64,000 nucleotides of DNA from Branchiostoma floridae (GCF_000003815.2 NC_049995.1:1290330-1354329), one strand, 5' to 3'. Positions 11,891 through 23,585 are shown, counted from the first letter of the stretch. A program made the numbers and translations. The notes: generated from the sequence alone by a model not told the origin.

Positions 11891-12619
11891 CCTGTATGTC
11901 TTGATAGAGCCCTGTCAAGCAACATGAAGTTTTTTTTCGCCAAACGACGACAAATCATAAACTTTAAGATGGTGATGAATCGCAGCCCAGAAACAACCAC
12001 ATATAGCTGGCCTTGGAGTATTCTGTCCACTTGTACCTCTGCTTAGAACTGTCTTAGCAGATTTCCAGGACCTTGGGTGGTAGTTCTGCAAATTCTACAC
12101 ACTGCTGTCTTGATTTCAGCCATTCTGGGATTAAAAAATCAGACGAAAATCCAATTCAGTCTTTCTAAAGAGATGACAAATTAGGCTCCTAATAGAGGAA
12201 CTACAGTTGTTCTTTATACATACAAATATTGGTCAAGAATGTTTGAACCCCTACTGCAATAAGTATAATGTAAAATGATGTGTCATATTCGAATATATTC
12301 AATTGACATCATTGCCCTAAAATCCGGCCATGTTTACTCTCGTTGAAGAGATAGAATATGCTTGAGTGAACTAGTACCACGATCAAGACTCTGTTGTTGT
12401 TGACAACATGCATGTTTACGAAGATATTTCGGAAAAGCAAGCACTCTGATAAGCCTACGTTACCATAGCATGTGTAGAGGGAGACAAGAGGAGAGGGTAC
12501 CTACCTCTGAATATCTTTACGCTCCATTTTGTTAACTTTGCTGTGTTTTTCAACTCGTTCAACTCCACCTGTCAAGTTGGCAGTGCGTGTGTGGTCACCG
12601 TCTGGTGCGGCTATTTCCA
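11891..12619. other. no gene recognised
   Basis: Unique-looking sequence lacking long frames. A G-rich run interrupts position 12725 just inside the following satellite flank. Confidence 0.4.
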
Positions 12620-13850
12620 GAACTGTGTCTCGAATCTTAACTGGCCAAAACAAATAACAATAATGTAAAAGACAAACATTTTAAATTCCTGTTTGAGATA
12701 ATGTGTGCGTGTGTGTGTGTGTTTTGGGGGGGGGGGGGGACTGCCTCAAAATATATGCTCGCTTTTGCCAACCAACACATTGCTATCAACATTTTTTTTT
12801 ACTGTATATGAAAACATTTGTAACATATATGTTACATGTATAAAAGGACAAAAGTGCAAATGACTGTACTGTCGAAGACAAGTCAAAGACCTAGCTTATG
12901 CCATTTGTCCTTGCAATTAACGATTTTGTTGTTGACGGATCATCTAAAAAAAAACTTACGTAAGATCGTCACTTCCCCACGATTAAACGTTTGGTGTCTG
13001 GTGTGGCTATTTTCAGAACTGCTTGTCCACTTGTATCAAATCTTAACTGGCCAAAACAAATGACAATAATGTAATAGACAAACATTTAAAATTCCTGTTA
13101 GAGATAATGGGGGGGGGGCTGCTTCAATAAAAGGACAAAAGTGCAAATGACTGTACTGTCGAAGACAAGTCAAAGACCTAGCTTATGCCATTTGTCCTTG
13201 CAATTAACGATTTTGTTGTTGACGGATCATCTAAAAAAAAACTTACGTAAGATCGTCACTTCCCCACGATTAAACGTTTGGTGTCTGGTGTGGCTATTTT
13301 CAGAACTGCTTGTCCACTTGTATCAAATCTTAACTGGCCAAAACAAATGACAATAATGTAATAGACAAACATTTAAAATTCCTGTTAGAGATAATGGGGG
13401 GGGGGGCTGCTTCAATAAAAGGACAAAAGTGCAAATGACTGTACTGTCGAAGACAAGTCAAAGACCTAGCTTATGACATTTGTCCTTGCAATTAACGATT
13501 TTGTTGTTGACGGATCATCTAAAAAAAAACTTACGTAAGATCGTCACTTCCCCACGATTAAAGGTTTGGTGTCTGGTGTGGCTATTTTCAGAACTGTTTG
13601 TCCACTTGTATCAAATCTTAACTGGCCAAAACAAATGACAATAATGTAATAGACAAACATTTAAAATTCCTGTTAGAGATAATGGGGGGAGGGGTGCTTC
13701 AATAAAAGGACAAAAGTGCAAATGACTGTACTGTCGAAGGCAAGTTAAATACCAAGCTTATGACATTTGTCCTTGCAATTAACGATTTTGTGGTTGACGG
13801 ATCATCTAAAAAACACCTTACGTAAGATCGTCACTTAATTACGATACGAT
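12620..13850. repeat. about four tandem copies of a 287-288 bp unit
   Basis: TAAAAGGACAAAAGTGCAAA starts at 12841, 13128, 13416 and 13703, giving spacings of 287, 288 and 287. Units share CTTACGTAAGATCGTCACTT, TTAACTGGCCAAAACAAATG and a variable G run. Middle copies are nearly identical and the outer ones diverged, as expected of unequal crossing-over. Two identical 69-70 codon frames inside are repeat artefacts. Confidence 0.95.
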
Positions 13851-14379
13851 ACAATAAGTGTTGTATAAGATGGTTACGTAAGATTCGCCAAGTAGTTCCC
13901 ACGGTACTGATACACTTAAGTGCAGCTTAATCATAGACTTGTAGAAGCGACCGGTAATTATCCTTTACAAGTTGGTAAATGAGGTGTAAGAGTTCTGACG
14001 ATGGAAAGAGGCGATGGCAAGGTAATAAGCTGCACCCATGAGAAATAAGTGGCCCGCATGTACTGATTATGTAAGAGAAAAACGACCTTCGAAGTCCTCA
14101 CATGTCCATTCCCCAACAACAAGTCTATTAAGATCAAGAACATTTATAATAGTACAAGAGAAAAATGTATGTTAATTTGAATATCTTGAAAGAAATAAAA
14201 CCCTTCAATTTTGAAATTTGAGTTTCATGATAAAAAGAAATTAATAAACCAAATTTACTTGTAGGTAGGTTTCCATGATTTAGTCCTACATCATCACTCG
14301 TTGATATACAATGCAGGTCTACTAGGAGGCTGTGATTAGTTGCATCTCGTTATTGAGCACAAAAGCCTTATTCAAAATT
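13851..14379. other. no gene recognised
   Basis: AT-rich sequence between the satellite and the putative promoter. Open frames are short and lack splice support. Confidence 0.4.
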
Positions 14380-14480
14380 GACCAATAGCATCGAAAGTTG
14401 CCAAAGCATACAGGCTGGTGATGTCATATTTACCTGTGTAAAAGAAGTACGTATTGGTTAGACTCTATTGGAGCACGCCC
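14380..14480 (+). promoter_or_regulatory. putative promoter of the lectin-like gene
   Basis: Contains ACCAAT at 14381 and its inverse ATTGGT near 14452 (CCAAT boxes), a TGATGTCAT element near 14419 and a GC-box-like CACGCCCC near 14474. These precede a GC-richer block ending in a splice donor. Inference from motif clustering only. Confidence 0.4.
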
Positions 14481-14594
14481 CTTTCAGCCCTGCCTTTCTC
14501 ATGTCTTTGCCGCACACACGTCAAACGTCTCACTACCACTGCGCCGTTCCCTCTGTGACAGACGTCGTCCTAGAAGACAAGTTGGAAACAGCAG
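14481..14594 (+). other. putative 5' non-coding first exon
   Basis: Compositionally balanced block ending GAAACAGCAG followed by GTGAGC, a good donor at 14595. Joined to the acceptor at 16450-16451 it places the ATG at 16461 as the first long frame. The upstream ATG at 14501 would reach a stop just after the junction and so be a small upstream frame. Confidence 0.4.
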
Positions 14595-15439
14595 GTGAGC
14601 ACCAGATATTTACAAGACGTCAAATATCTTCTTTGTTTTTATCTTTTTTCTTAGGTCCTAGGCCCTATCTTTATTTCACCTTGTGGTGCAGTAACTCCAA
14701 TGTACTAAAATCTCTTTTAGCATTTTTTTTGTTGCGCAGTTACTTCTATGTACTAAAATCTCTTTTAGTCTTTTTTATAGCTTCATTCCAATATGTTTCA
14801 TTATGCGCAATAGCCCTACCCGAATAGACCTTACGGACGTTATGTACTTTTTTATACATACTGGCTGATCACATGGGGTTCTTTAAAATGTTATAATGTT
14901 TTTTTGTGTGCCAATTGCTAATGAAAAGAGGCTCGGAAAAGAGAATACTAGAAATTTGCAATTACACGAACTTGTATCCCCATGTTGCCCGCGGTTGTTT
15001 GCTTGCTGGACCTACTTTAGAAATTGCTTTGTCTTTTGATCATAACCTTCAGAACCATATTGTATATCGTGCAAAGCAGCTTTTAAATTGAACACCTATG
15101 TACCGTAAAGAGAACGGCTATGTCGTAAAATGCCTATGTAAATTCAAAATGCAAGGAAGATAGGGTAAAAGAACAAAAATGTAACTAAATGAAAGTTGAA
15201 GGAACAAAAAATACGTTATACACTGTTTTCCAATCTTAGCAATATTTAGATATTGGCCTTCATTCTACGGCTTTTTAGGTAGGAAATGCCATACGGGGGG
15301 ACCCGCATTCCCCAAGGTTCCATTACGACCACAGGTATGATCGTTCAAATGTAAGAATCCGAAACATTTGCAGGATTCAACTAATAAATCTTATAGCCAT
15401 AAGCCATAGGAAGGCTATTCCCTAAGACTGTACTCCAGC

Positions 15440-15720
15440 ATCCATCGTCCTTTCTCTGTGTGGACTGCAGCTGGTGTTGTAATCTTGCAGAATGGCATTT
15501 GGTCCAATATTGAAGAGGTAGGATATTGCTACTGGATGGAGGATGGTGTCCCTATATCTCACCACATTGAAGTTGCCTGGAATGATGACGAGTCTTGTTT
15601 TTCCTATGGCGGTTATACCGCCCTACACCATGACGCTGCCTCCAACACCAAATGCCAAAAGTTACTCTTGTCGTGTCAGCGTGCGGTTCTCTTTGCCGCA
15701 TCCGCACTTTGATTTGTCCA
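15440..15720 (-). pseudogene. Tc1/mariner-family transposase remnant
   Basis: The minus-strand reading gives GGSVMV, a stop, then GGITAIGKTRLVIIPGNF, VVRYRDTILHPVAISYL and GPNAILQDYN. This is the catalytic-core pattern of Tc1-like DDE transposases (VMVWGG...YRDEIL.P...QDNA.PH). The expected tryptophan of VMVWGG is replaced by TAG, and the DNARPH box is eroded. Fragment only; no termini identified. It lies in the large first intron of the lectin-like gene. Confidence 0.75.
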
Positions 15721-17040
15721 TCCGACTATCGAAAGGGCAGATATACTCTACTCTAAGCGTGCTAAAACCTTGTATGTTCCGTATATCAAGTGTGAGGTGA
15801 AAAAAAGATTGATTTAAGCAGCGACACACGCGCCAATATCAACAGTACGGTACAATGTTGAACAGAAGCAGGGAAATTTGGGCACTTTTTTTTGTGACCC
15901 ACTCATGTAAGCAGGCCTTGTGCTCGTTTCATGTGTTTACCTTCATGATAATTTTGATACCATAGGAAAGAAAATCACACAAGCTTTCTATTGATATATA
16001 ATACATTGAAATTGATGCATAAGTAACGGAAATATGATATACCAAAGTTGATATTCCAAACTTTTTGTGCCGAGTGTATCTATAAATATCATTTTCCTTC
16101 TCTGTATACGATAAGTATACGATTATGTATACTGCTTTACTTTGCAATTTGTTTGCCTTCGGGCATGACATTGTAATAAAGATATCAAAATTGCAAGACA
16201 TTAATCTTGCAAATAGAAGTACCATAATTTACAGAATTCATGAGAAAAAGGTATAATAGCTTTCTTTGATTGAATAAAAATGTCATACTTCGAACAGTTA
16301 TTGTTGTAACATTTAGACAATATAAATGTAGCACCATAGTGTTTGTTATGGTTAATTACTATTATTTTTTTTAGTTTTTAACGTCAATGTCGAAAACGCG
16401 AACAAGGTGTAAAAACAACATTCATGTTAACGTTCTTTATTTCTTATTCAGTTCTTTAACATGAAGAAGGCAGTGGGGGTAGGAGTGCCCTTGGTGCTGG
16501 TTCTGACCGTCGCCGCGTACCTTGCTGTGACGTGGTATGGAAAGGATGAAGCAACCAAAGGCCGAATCATCAAAAAATCTGTACAACTAGACGGTAAGGG
16601 TCTTGCTCATTAATACATACATTAACAACAGTTTTTGACAGAAGTCTTGGTGGTTCCATAGACTCCAAGCAGATCTAACGGTGGAAAAATATAGCATTAT
16701 AAAGCTGACGAGTATTTAAGACGGTCAATGACAGCCATTGATTGTCATTTGGCTGATTAGACTCCTTGTTGTCCTTTTTTCGGCTAAACACCTTGGCCAG
16801 CTTTTTAGTACTATCTTATGTCACCGTAGGATTAGTAGCATCACTGCATTTAAACCGCTTGCCAATATTCGGTGTCGGCCAAGATGTTGGCTGCTTGTGT
16901 TAACTAAAAGGTGCTAGGTAGCTAAATAATAAGCAGTGCCAAGGAAAGCCTCTAGCTAAAGGGGAACCAAATCTGATCATTTACAGCTTTTATCACACCC
17001 TATACACACACTAATTAAGTATAAAACTAATCCACAAAGC

Positions 17041-17061
17041 CATATCTTGTACACAAACACA

Positions 17062-17107
<46 letters not shown>
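17041..17107. repeat. (CA)n microsatellite
   Basis: About 25 CA dinucleotides within an intron. Confidence 0.95.
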
Positions 17108-17109
<2 letters not shown>

Positions 17110-17814
17110 TGCTAGTGAAATTATAACCTCCATGAAAATTTAGGAATAATAAATGGCAAAACTAAGGGTCATCAATAGGGCTGTCTTTATGAAGGTTAAG
17201 GGTGAAAAATCTTACCGTCAGTTTTTGCAGATGTATGGCAAGAACATCAATGATAACGTTTAAAATCCCTTTTTTTTGCTCCAGAATTGCCTGATGACAT
17301 CAGTGAAGCCATGAAAGCAGCGGCGGCTGAACATGCTCCGACTTACGTCCCTGACAAACGCTTCCTGGGGGCAATTGCGAAGATGGCTGGAGACCTTTTG
17401 TGTAAGCTACTATAATTGCCTTTTTCTATATGCCCTTTGGTACTTAGTTCCGTGTGCTTACAACATTTTATTTTCAACAAAGTATTCGATCCCTACCCTG
17501 CTTTTCTGTGACCAATTGCCGTCTATCCCCCAGTAATAATGACATAAAGCCGAGAGTAAGTGGTATGGTTTTGGGCACCCTAGCGGCTTGTTTTGGAACT
17601 GCAGGGCAAGTTTATCGTGAGACTTTGAAAGGGAATAACTCAAGAAGGGGTTGACGGATTGTCATGATTTTTGGTATGTAGATAGCTTAAGTGATGCCTC
17701 ATATTGTTACATAATAACTATGCAAATTGGAATCTAAATTATATAATCCATTCGAAAACTGACAAACACAATTACTATAGCAGTTGTAAAAGATAGAATC
17801 ATTTGGTAAAGGTA

Positions 17815-18345
17815 TAGGGTCGTGGAACTCTAGTTTGGCCATATTTCAGTCTCAAATGGATAGAAAGCAATGCAGATTTAGACCATTTGATCTTAAAACT
17901 TGCCTAGGATTAGTGTTATGGCAAGGGCTAGGATTAGGGCTAAGTAAGGGTAGGGGTTTGTTGTAGAAAACATGTTTCCAAGGAGATGTAGTTTGGGCCA
18001 TATCTTGGTCTGAAATGGATAGAAAACATTCAAATTTTGACCATTTTTTAATACAACTTATTGTTAGTGTTAGTGTTAGGGTTAGGTTCTAAGTTTGGGT
18101 AAGGTTTAGGGCTAGAGTTAGGGTATGGGGTTCGTGGTAGAAAATCTGTTTTGTTGGTCATTCCGGTCTGAAACATCCAGATTTTTACCATTTTTAATGA
18201 CTGCTTAGGGTTAGTGTTATGGGAAAGGCTAGGGTTATGGTAAGAATATGAGTTCATGGTAAAAAATTTGTTTTCGAGGAAGTGTATTTTTTTACCATAT
18301 TTCGTATGAGTAAGGGCTAGGTTTAGGGTTAGAGGCCGATTTATT
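17815..18345. repeat. telomere-like degenerate tandem repeat
   Basis: Units of roughly 120-160 bases contain TTTGGCCATAT...CTGAAATGGATAGAAA...TTTTGACCATTT, followed by clusters of TTAGGG, CTAGGG and TTAGTG. At least four units are present. TTAGGG is the usual metazoan telomere repeat, here scattered and degenerate. Confidence 0.65.
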
Positions 18346-18839
18346 GGCAGTCAAATTTCTATTGAATGCGGTTTTCTTACATCTTCCGCCATTATCTTTC
18401 TTGTTTAGCAAAAGTGAAGCCGGTCAACCCCCAGCAACTAAAACAAGCAATTAATCAACTGGGTTCTGCGAGGAACATGGGCCCAGACATCATGTCCGAC
18501 GCTGTTAAAAACGAGCAAGAGGTGACCGGAGAGGTTGAAAAAGAGGTGGCAGAAAAAACAATAGAAAACTTATTTGGAGGATCAGGTAAGTAATGCCATC
18601 AATTCTCAACACTTTGTGTAACATAAGTCTAAGCTGATTGTCTGCCAAAAAATGTCTCCATGACTTTGAATAAAAGACTTCATTTACTTAGTTACAAGAA
18701 ATTACCCTCAGCCTACAAATATATAAAATCTATATTTGACCAATAATTCAATCTAACGTTATGGCTTCAAAACGTTTTCTGCTACAGCTAATATAGGTAG
18801 CCAGAACGGGAATCCAAAGGTTTTAGGTAAAGGTGCCAC

Positions 18840-19680
18840 AATCGCCTCCCGTAGCTGTGGAACAGTACCATCTCACAGGGAAGTGTTAAGGAGGTCGGCT
18901 ATTGGTGTACTGTGTTCGTAAGCGAACTCCTTTTAGTTCAGACAAGTTCAACGGTGATGACGATGTTGTGATGTTAGTAAGAGCCTTGTTGATTTTGTTA
19001 TGCCGTTATCTGTCTACTCCACTCGAACTGTCAACTCCTTCCTTTGGCTCCCCGTCAGCACATTCAACTCCTGCAGCTGGTTCTTGGATTTTCCTTCTTA
19101 AGGTTCTTAAGTCTGGTGTTGTAGAACTGTTTTTGGCAGGCTTGATCTCCCTCAGAATCTTGTTACGATGTTTGCGCCAGTCTTTCCAGTTCTTTTGATT
19201 GAAAGCCGACTGTCTTCACTTCATTGAGGACTTGATACTGGGTGAGATCCAAGGTTTGTCACGTACAGACTTAAGAGGGAAATGTGTTGCTATTGTCTGT
19301 TGTAATGTAGAAGGCAGTAGTGTCCCGTTTTCCTGACACATCATCCCACTGGTGCTGAGTCACCCACTGACCAAAAGATCGGGTACTGGAGAGTCCTTCA
19401 TCGGTCGGGTTTGTCGTTTTATGGTCTTGTTCTGGAGTGCTCGGTGCTTTCGTGTTAACAACACAATGTTGTGATCACACTGACAACATCAGATAGTGGG
19501 CATTCCTCAACCTGCAGGAAAGACTAGCTGTAGCAGAAGACAGACGGTACTGGAGATAACTGTCAATCTTCATGTTTACCTTGTCCCCGCAACGACCGGG
19601 AGGTCTAGGGACTAGGTGGGTAGGTAGGCTGTGATCAACACGACCAAGAGGCGACGTTGCAGAGGAAGGGTTATAATAAT
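18840..19680 (-). pseudogene. non-LTR retrotransposon remnant (endonuclease-RT linker)
   Basis: On the minus strand near 19255-19090 the reading is DKPWISPSIKSS, a stop, RQSAFN, DWRKHRNKILREIKPAKN. This resembles the segment between endonuclease and reverse transcriptase in LINE proteins (DKPW.T..IK..I..RQ.AF...WR..RN.V...I..AK). Upstream pieces show SDHNIVL-like endonuclease traces. Several stops and frame changes mark it as dead. It lies antisense in an intron. Confidence 0.7.
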
Positions 19681-19716
19681 CAGTGAGATTAGTTATGATC
19701 AGATCTTATTCTGCAG

Positions 19717-19998
19717 ACGAACAGCGGTGGTTTAACGAAATTTTATCATACAATACAGGATGTACCCTAGGATCACAGCTCGACACCGAATGCCTCGAGT
19801 GTAAGCACTACTCCGTTGCTAAGGATGATGGAACTACTCAATGCGTGCCAACATGTCCTCTCAACCTAAAACCGTAACCAAATGAAATGAAGTGCTGGGC
19901 ATGTAAATACTACGCCGTCCGCATGGAAGATGAGACACTTAAATGCGTTACAGCGTGCCCCGCCAACCACGCAGTCGGTGACGACGATATATGCAAAC
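19717..19998 (+). CDS. cysteine-rich (furin-like) exon with in-frame stop
   Basis: AG at 19715-19716 and GTAAGT after 19998; phase 1 in and out. The reading contains CLECKHYSVAKDDGTTQCVP then TCPLNLKP, a TAA at 19875-19877, and in the same frame PNEMKCWACKYYAVRMEDE and LKCVTACPANHAVGDDD. The two halves repeat the spacing CxxCK(H/Y)Y.V......C...CP, as in growth-factor-receptor/furin-like repeats. Coding-like sequence on both sides of one stop in one frame suggests a recent point change. Confidence 0.65.
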
Positions 19999-20120
19999 GT
20001 AAGTCCAAATTGAATACTGCTTTAAACTAGATGCAAATACATGGTCTGCTTGTTAACTCTTATGCACGTTTCACATAGTCTGATTGTAGCCATGCTATTT
20101 CACAACTGTTTTCTTTATAG

Positions 20121-20588
20121 CTTTTTGGAGGGATGACAGGACATGTGGTTCAGGACATGTCGCAGCAGGAAAGAATCCGGGACATTTAAAAAAAAACTTG
20201 TTGTTTTTGTAACCATCAACATGTATCATAATTATTCCTTGACAATTGTGGCAATCATGTCGTGTATTGTGGTTATACATAATAGCCTGTATATGCACAT
20301 GAGAGAAATGCTTATACGAAGATTCGTTTTCCATGTGCAATACCTATTGTGCCTAAGAAATGTACTCTTACTTATACGACACTAGTACTTCAAATTACTC
20401 CCTGTACAGTAGCTTGGATACTATGTTTTTGACAAATGTACTATTTGTTTTTTTTTACGAATAAAGCCTTGAAAAAAAAAAGAATCCCGGACAGTGTGAC
20501 CCCAGCAGTGCTGAGCCCTGTTGTTCCCCACAGGGATTGTGTAGAGCTAGCGCCAACCACTGCACCTGCTCAGGCTGTACTGACTACC
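20121..20588 (+). pseudogene. hevein-like cysteine-rich exon interrupted by a retroposon
   Basis: Without the insert the exon is 159 bases, phase 1 in and out. It reads WRDDRTCGSGHVAAG, KNPGQCDPSSAEPCCSPQG and LCRASANHCTCSGCTDYR. The CG......C......CCS..G.C......C.C..C spacing resembles hevein/chitin-binding modules. As assembled, translation leaves the domain at the insertion and stops within about 10 codons. Confidence 0.65.
20185..20479 (+). mobile_element. 5'-truncated non-LTR retroposon insertion
   Basis: About 295 bases ending AATAAAGCCTTG plus an A run. They are flanked by AAGAATCCGGGACA (20171-20184) and AAGAATCCCGGACA (20480-20493), a 14-base target duplication with one mismatch. 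A poly(A) signal, A tail and target duplication are the signature of LINE-mediated insertion. The body has no coding capacity, consistent with the 3' UTR of a LINE. Confidence 0.85.
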
Positions 20589-20901
20589 GTACGTATAACT
20601 CCAAAATAAAGAAAATGATGCATTCCAAACTTTGCATTTGTACTTGTATTGTAAAGGGTAGTAAAGGTTTAATATACCAATTATCAGCTAAATGTGCTAA
20701 TATATCATTAAACCGCATGGCATAGCATATCTGCCGCATTTACCCACATTTACCAGGTGGATGCAAATTTGCATGTGTCAAGATTTATGTACAGTACGGG
20801 GTATTCATAAAATCTGTGAGTTTACCGACAAAACCGCGTGGAATATTTCTTTCTTGCGTGATTACAACTTCATTGTTCCGATTATGCTTCCTCTTTCACA
20901 G

Positions 20902-21345
20902 GATGGCTGGACATGGATACGGTAAGGGTTGTTGGGCAATCAGGACATCCGTATGAGCACGGAGGAGTGATATATGATCCACAAAAAACCTTGGATGGGG
21001 ACGTAGGAACCTGGTGGAACCCTCAAGTCCCCAATCGATGGTATAACAACTGGTACATCGCTTACGACCTCGGAGCGCCCTTCACACTGATCAAAGTCAC
21101 CATGAATAACTTTGGAGACTTCAACCATGACGTTAAAAAATTCCGATTGCAAAAGTCAGAGAAGAAGATGCCATGGAGCTGGTCGGTTGTCACGTACGTT
21201 ACTAACGTGAGAGCCAGCACGAATGCTCGACAGGAATTCGGCGGTTTCAGAGCAACAGCGCAGTATTGGCTATTCATAGTCAAGGAGACTCAGTCTGGCT
21301 GGCAGCCGTGGTTAAAAGAAGTGCAATTCCATGGATTCACAACTG
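20902..21345 (+). CDS. discoidin (F5/8 type C) domain exon
   Basis: One 148-codon exon with AG before 20902 and a GTAAC donor after 21345. Motifs in order: GGVIYDPQKTLDGDVGTWWN, NNWYIAYDLGAPFTLIKVTM and GWQPWLKEVQFHGF. These are the DG...TWW, W..DLG....I..V and final EV.F strands of the discoidin jelly roll, at the usual length. The fold binds sugars or phospholipids outside the cell. The exon is intact. Confidence 0.85.
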
Positions 21346-21974
21346 GTAACTGGTATATTATATTTCTCTATATTTATAAACAGTTAATATCTGCTAAAGG
21401 GCGTCTGGTCCTCAAGCTTTCTATGTACTTTAATATCTCTTAATTAGTTGACCTCTAACGATTTGTTACCTGCTTTCAACGCCTTATACTAAACGGCCTA
21501 AATTTCTGTATCCTAGGGATTTTTTTTGTATCTTCTTACATGTGTGATAGTCACTTAACTGTTTTGTAAAGCTCATCCCGTCTACTGTTAGCGAAAGCAA
21601 AATCATATAAGACACAGTGCATTAGAAGCCAGTCCTTATGGAGGTACTTGTATTTAGAAAATGATTATTGCCGAAAAAAACGAAAATCCAGATAAGGTAA
21701 ATAAGACAAAAGTCAGATTTTTATCCTCCAAAAATATGATCTATCAGAAAATAACATTTACTTTTAGGTGCTTTAGAAGGAATAACACCCCCCAATCTCC
21801 CCCTTCTGCCATATCATTACTCATTACCATTAGGGCAAAATGCCTAACTATAAATTTAACGATTTTTACCATAAACAAGTCCTGTACAAACCACAACCAC
21901 ACATTTTAAATGAAAACATCCTCACCCTTTGGTGATACTTCCCAACCCTTAACCCCAACCTGCCAATTCATGCG

Positions 21975-22335
21975 TGAGATCGCGTGGAGCAGCGGCAGTG
22001 TATTTGTCTCAGGACCGAGAGGTCTGGAGTTCGAATCCGGCTGCGTGTCACAGATTTTGTGCCCTTGGGAAAGGCACTATACACGGCTTTCCCCGCTCTA
22101 CTCAGGTCAAAATGAGTACTCGGCTACGGCTAGGGCCGTCTTTCAGATAGAACGTAAAATGGAGGTCCCGTGTCTGGGGAGAGCCATGCCCCAGGCACGT
22201 TACAAAACCTACCATACGTGCGATGGTGCGTTGTGAGTCCGCATACAGTCCCTTGGCCGCACCTGGAGCAGTTGCTGTCGTATTGAGGTCACTTGAGTGG
22301 CGCTCGAGACTCTTGCGATTTAGCCCCGACCGCCC
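21975..22335 (+). mobile_element. tRNA-headed SINE, near complete
   Basis: The head has an A-box-like GTGGAGCAGCGGCAGTG and a B box GAGTTCGAATCC at 22027-22038, i.e. a tRNA-derived pol III promoter. The body contains TTGTGCCCTTGGGAAAGGCA and GATAGAACGTAAAATGGAGG. The tail is GTCGTATTGAGGTCACTTGA...CTTGCGATTTAGCCC. Body and tail blocks recur at 4847, 23770, 37853, 49044 and 58229. Confidence 0.85.
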
Positions 22336-22506
22336 CCCCCCTCTCCCGACGTTTCATGTTGTCATAGATGCAAAGGAAAATTCAAGATGCATGTCACAAT
22401 ATTACAGCAGTGATAGTGGCACTGAATCTACCAACGTTTACACATATATTATGTGGCTTTCATCTGTATGTACAATGTGCTATTGCTCCGTCTCCAATCT
22501 CCACAG

Positions 22507-22748
22507 CGTGGTCATCTTTAACAACGATGACCAAATCAACCCCTTCAACATCCACATCGGGGATTCCGAGGACGTAAGCGCGAACCCCAAGTGCGGTGGT
22601 GACCATCCTTATGTCAGGAGTTCGAATCCACGTGAGGAATCAATATCCATGAACGTTCCTTGTGCTGGAATGCGAGGACATTATGTGGGCATCCGTGCAC
22701 CCGGATCTTCCCGAGTTCTCTCCTTGTGCGAGGTCCGAGTGTTTTCTG
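22507..22748 (+). CDS. C-terminal half of an FTP (fucolectin) domain
   Basis: Phase 2-in exon reading VVIFNNDDQINPFNIHIGDS, NPKCGGDHPYV and YVGIRAPGSSRVLSLCEVRV. This matches the second half of fucolectin/tachylectin-4/pentraxin-1 domains (V.IFNR.D....F.I..G.s...NP.CGG...YV.I..pg....LCEV.VF). The N-terminal half, with its A.DG and WW.VDLG motifs, was searched for in 21346-22506 and not found; a SINE occupies much of that interval. Confidence 0.75.
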
Positions 22749-22866
22749 GTAGGCCTATGTGATAAGTGCGGTAGGACGTGTAAATCCAGAATCGGACTTA
22801 TCAGCCACCAAAGAACACATGCGGTCAACCTGATGTGACGTCATCGTCGGCACCGACGGACAGCCT
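22749..22866 (+). pseudogene. retroelement zinc-finger fragment
   Basis: Directly after the FTP exon, 22756-22824 reads CDKCGRTCKSRIGLISHQRT H, a C2H2 finger of the kind found at the C-terminus of some LINE polyproteins. It is followed by a stop and then DVIVGTDGQP-like coding. Isolated remnant. It abuts the GTAGGC donor, so the intron begins in transposon-derived DNA. Confidence 0.5.
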
Positions 22867-22869
22867 TAA

Positions 22870-23579
22870 GCAAAGTAAGCAACTGTATTAAGTTTACATG
22901 ATGATGGCTTAATTAATATATGACCGAAGCGCGCAGGTGCTGGCCACGATGATGCCCTTGATTTGTCATACAATTGACGAAATGCAAATCTCGTTGTGCG
23001 TTTGTCACAGAAATTTTAAGTTATTGCACAAGAAAGCCAGGCATGGGAGTCTGCCAAATTGTATCCCGCTTTTTATTTGTGGTATGTATGTGGAACAGCC
23101 ATAAAATCGAAATCCTTCAGTTATCTTCATCACGTTCTGTAACCCCTTAAAAAAATGAAAATAGAAATTACGGTTGAAATTGCGTTGGCCATCCTAAAAA
23201 AAATTAAGTAGATACGAGCATAACCTTTTTATTTCCATATAGTACGGACTGACTAGTTTTACAGACCAAAGCTAATAACGAAGCATCGGTGTTAATATGG
23301 CTTAGTAGGGTTCTGCCAGCACCACAAAAGACGCATTTGAATTCTTTATCTCTGAATTTGTGAGTTTAAGAGGCTCATTATCACAGTGGCACAAGTGAAT
23401 GGTTTTAATGTTGCTGGAGATATAGAGGGAAACATCTAGTTGTTCAGAATGCATGGATCATTTTCTACAGCGCGATTAGTGTGAGGTTTTTATTTCGTAT
23501 TCTTCGTATTTGCACAATGTAATAGAACAGGTAATTATGTTTAACTGTGAGCTGTATTATGGCAAAGATATATTATATA
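22870..23579. other. intronic stretch, nothing recognised
   Basis: No supported exon or window-internal repeat match. Confidence 0.4.
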
Positions 23580-23585
23580 GTACCA

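Noticed and set aside
22618-22634. tRNA B-box-like GAGTTCGAATCC inside the FTP exon
   Set aside because: No A box or SINE body beside it; it codes conserved FTP-domain residues, so the match is coincidental.
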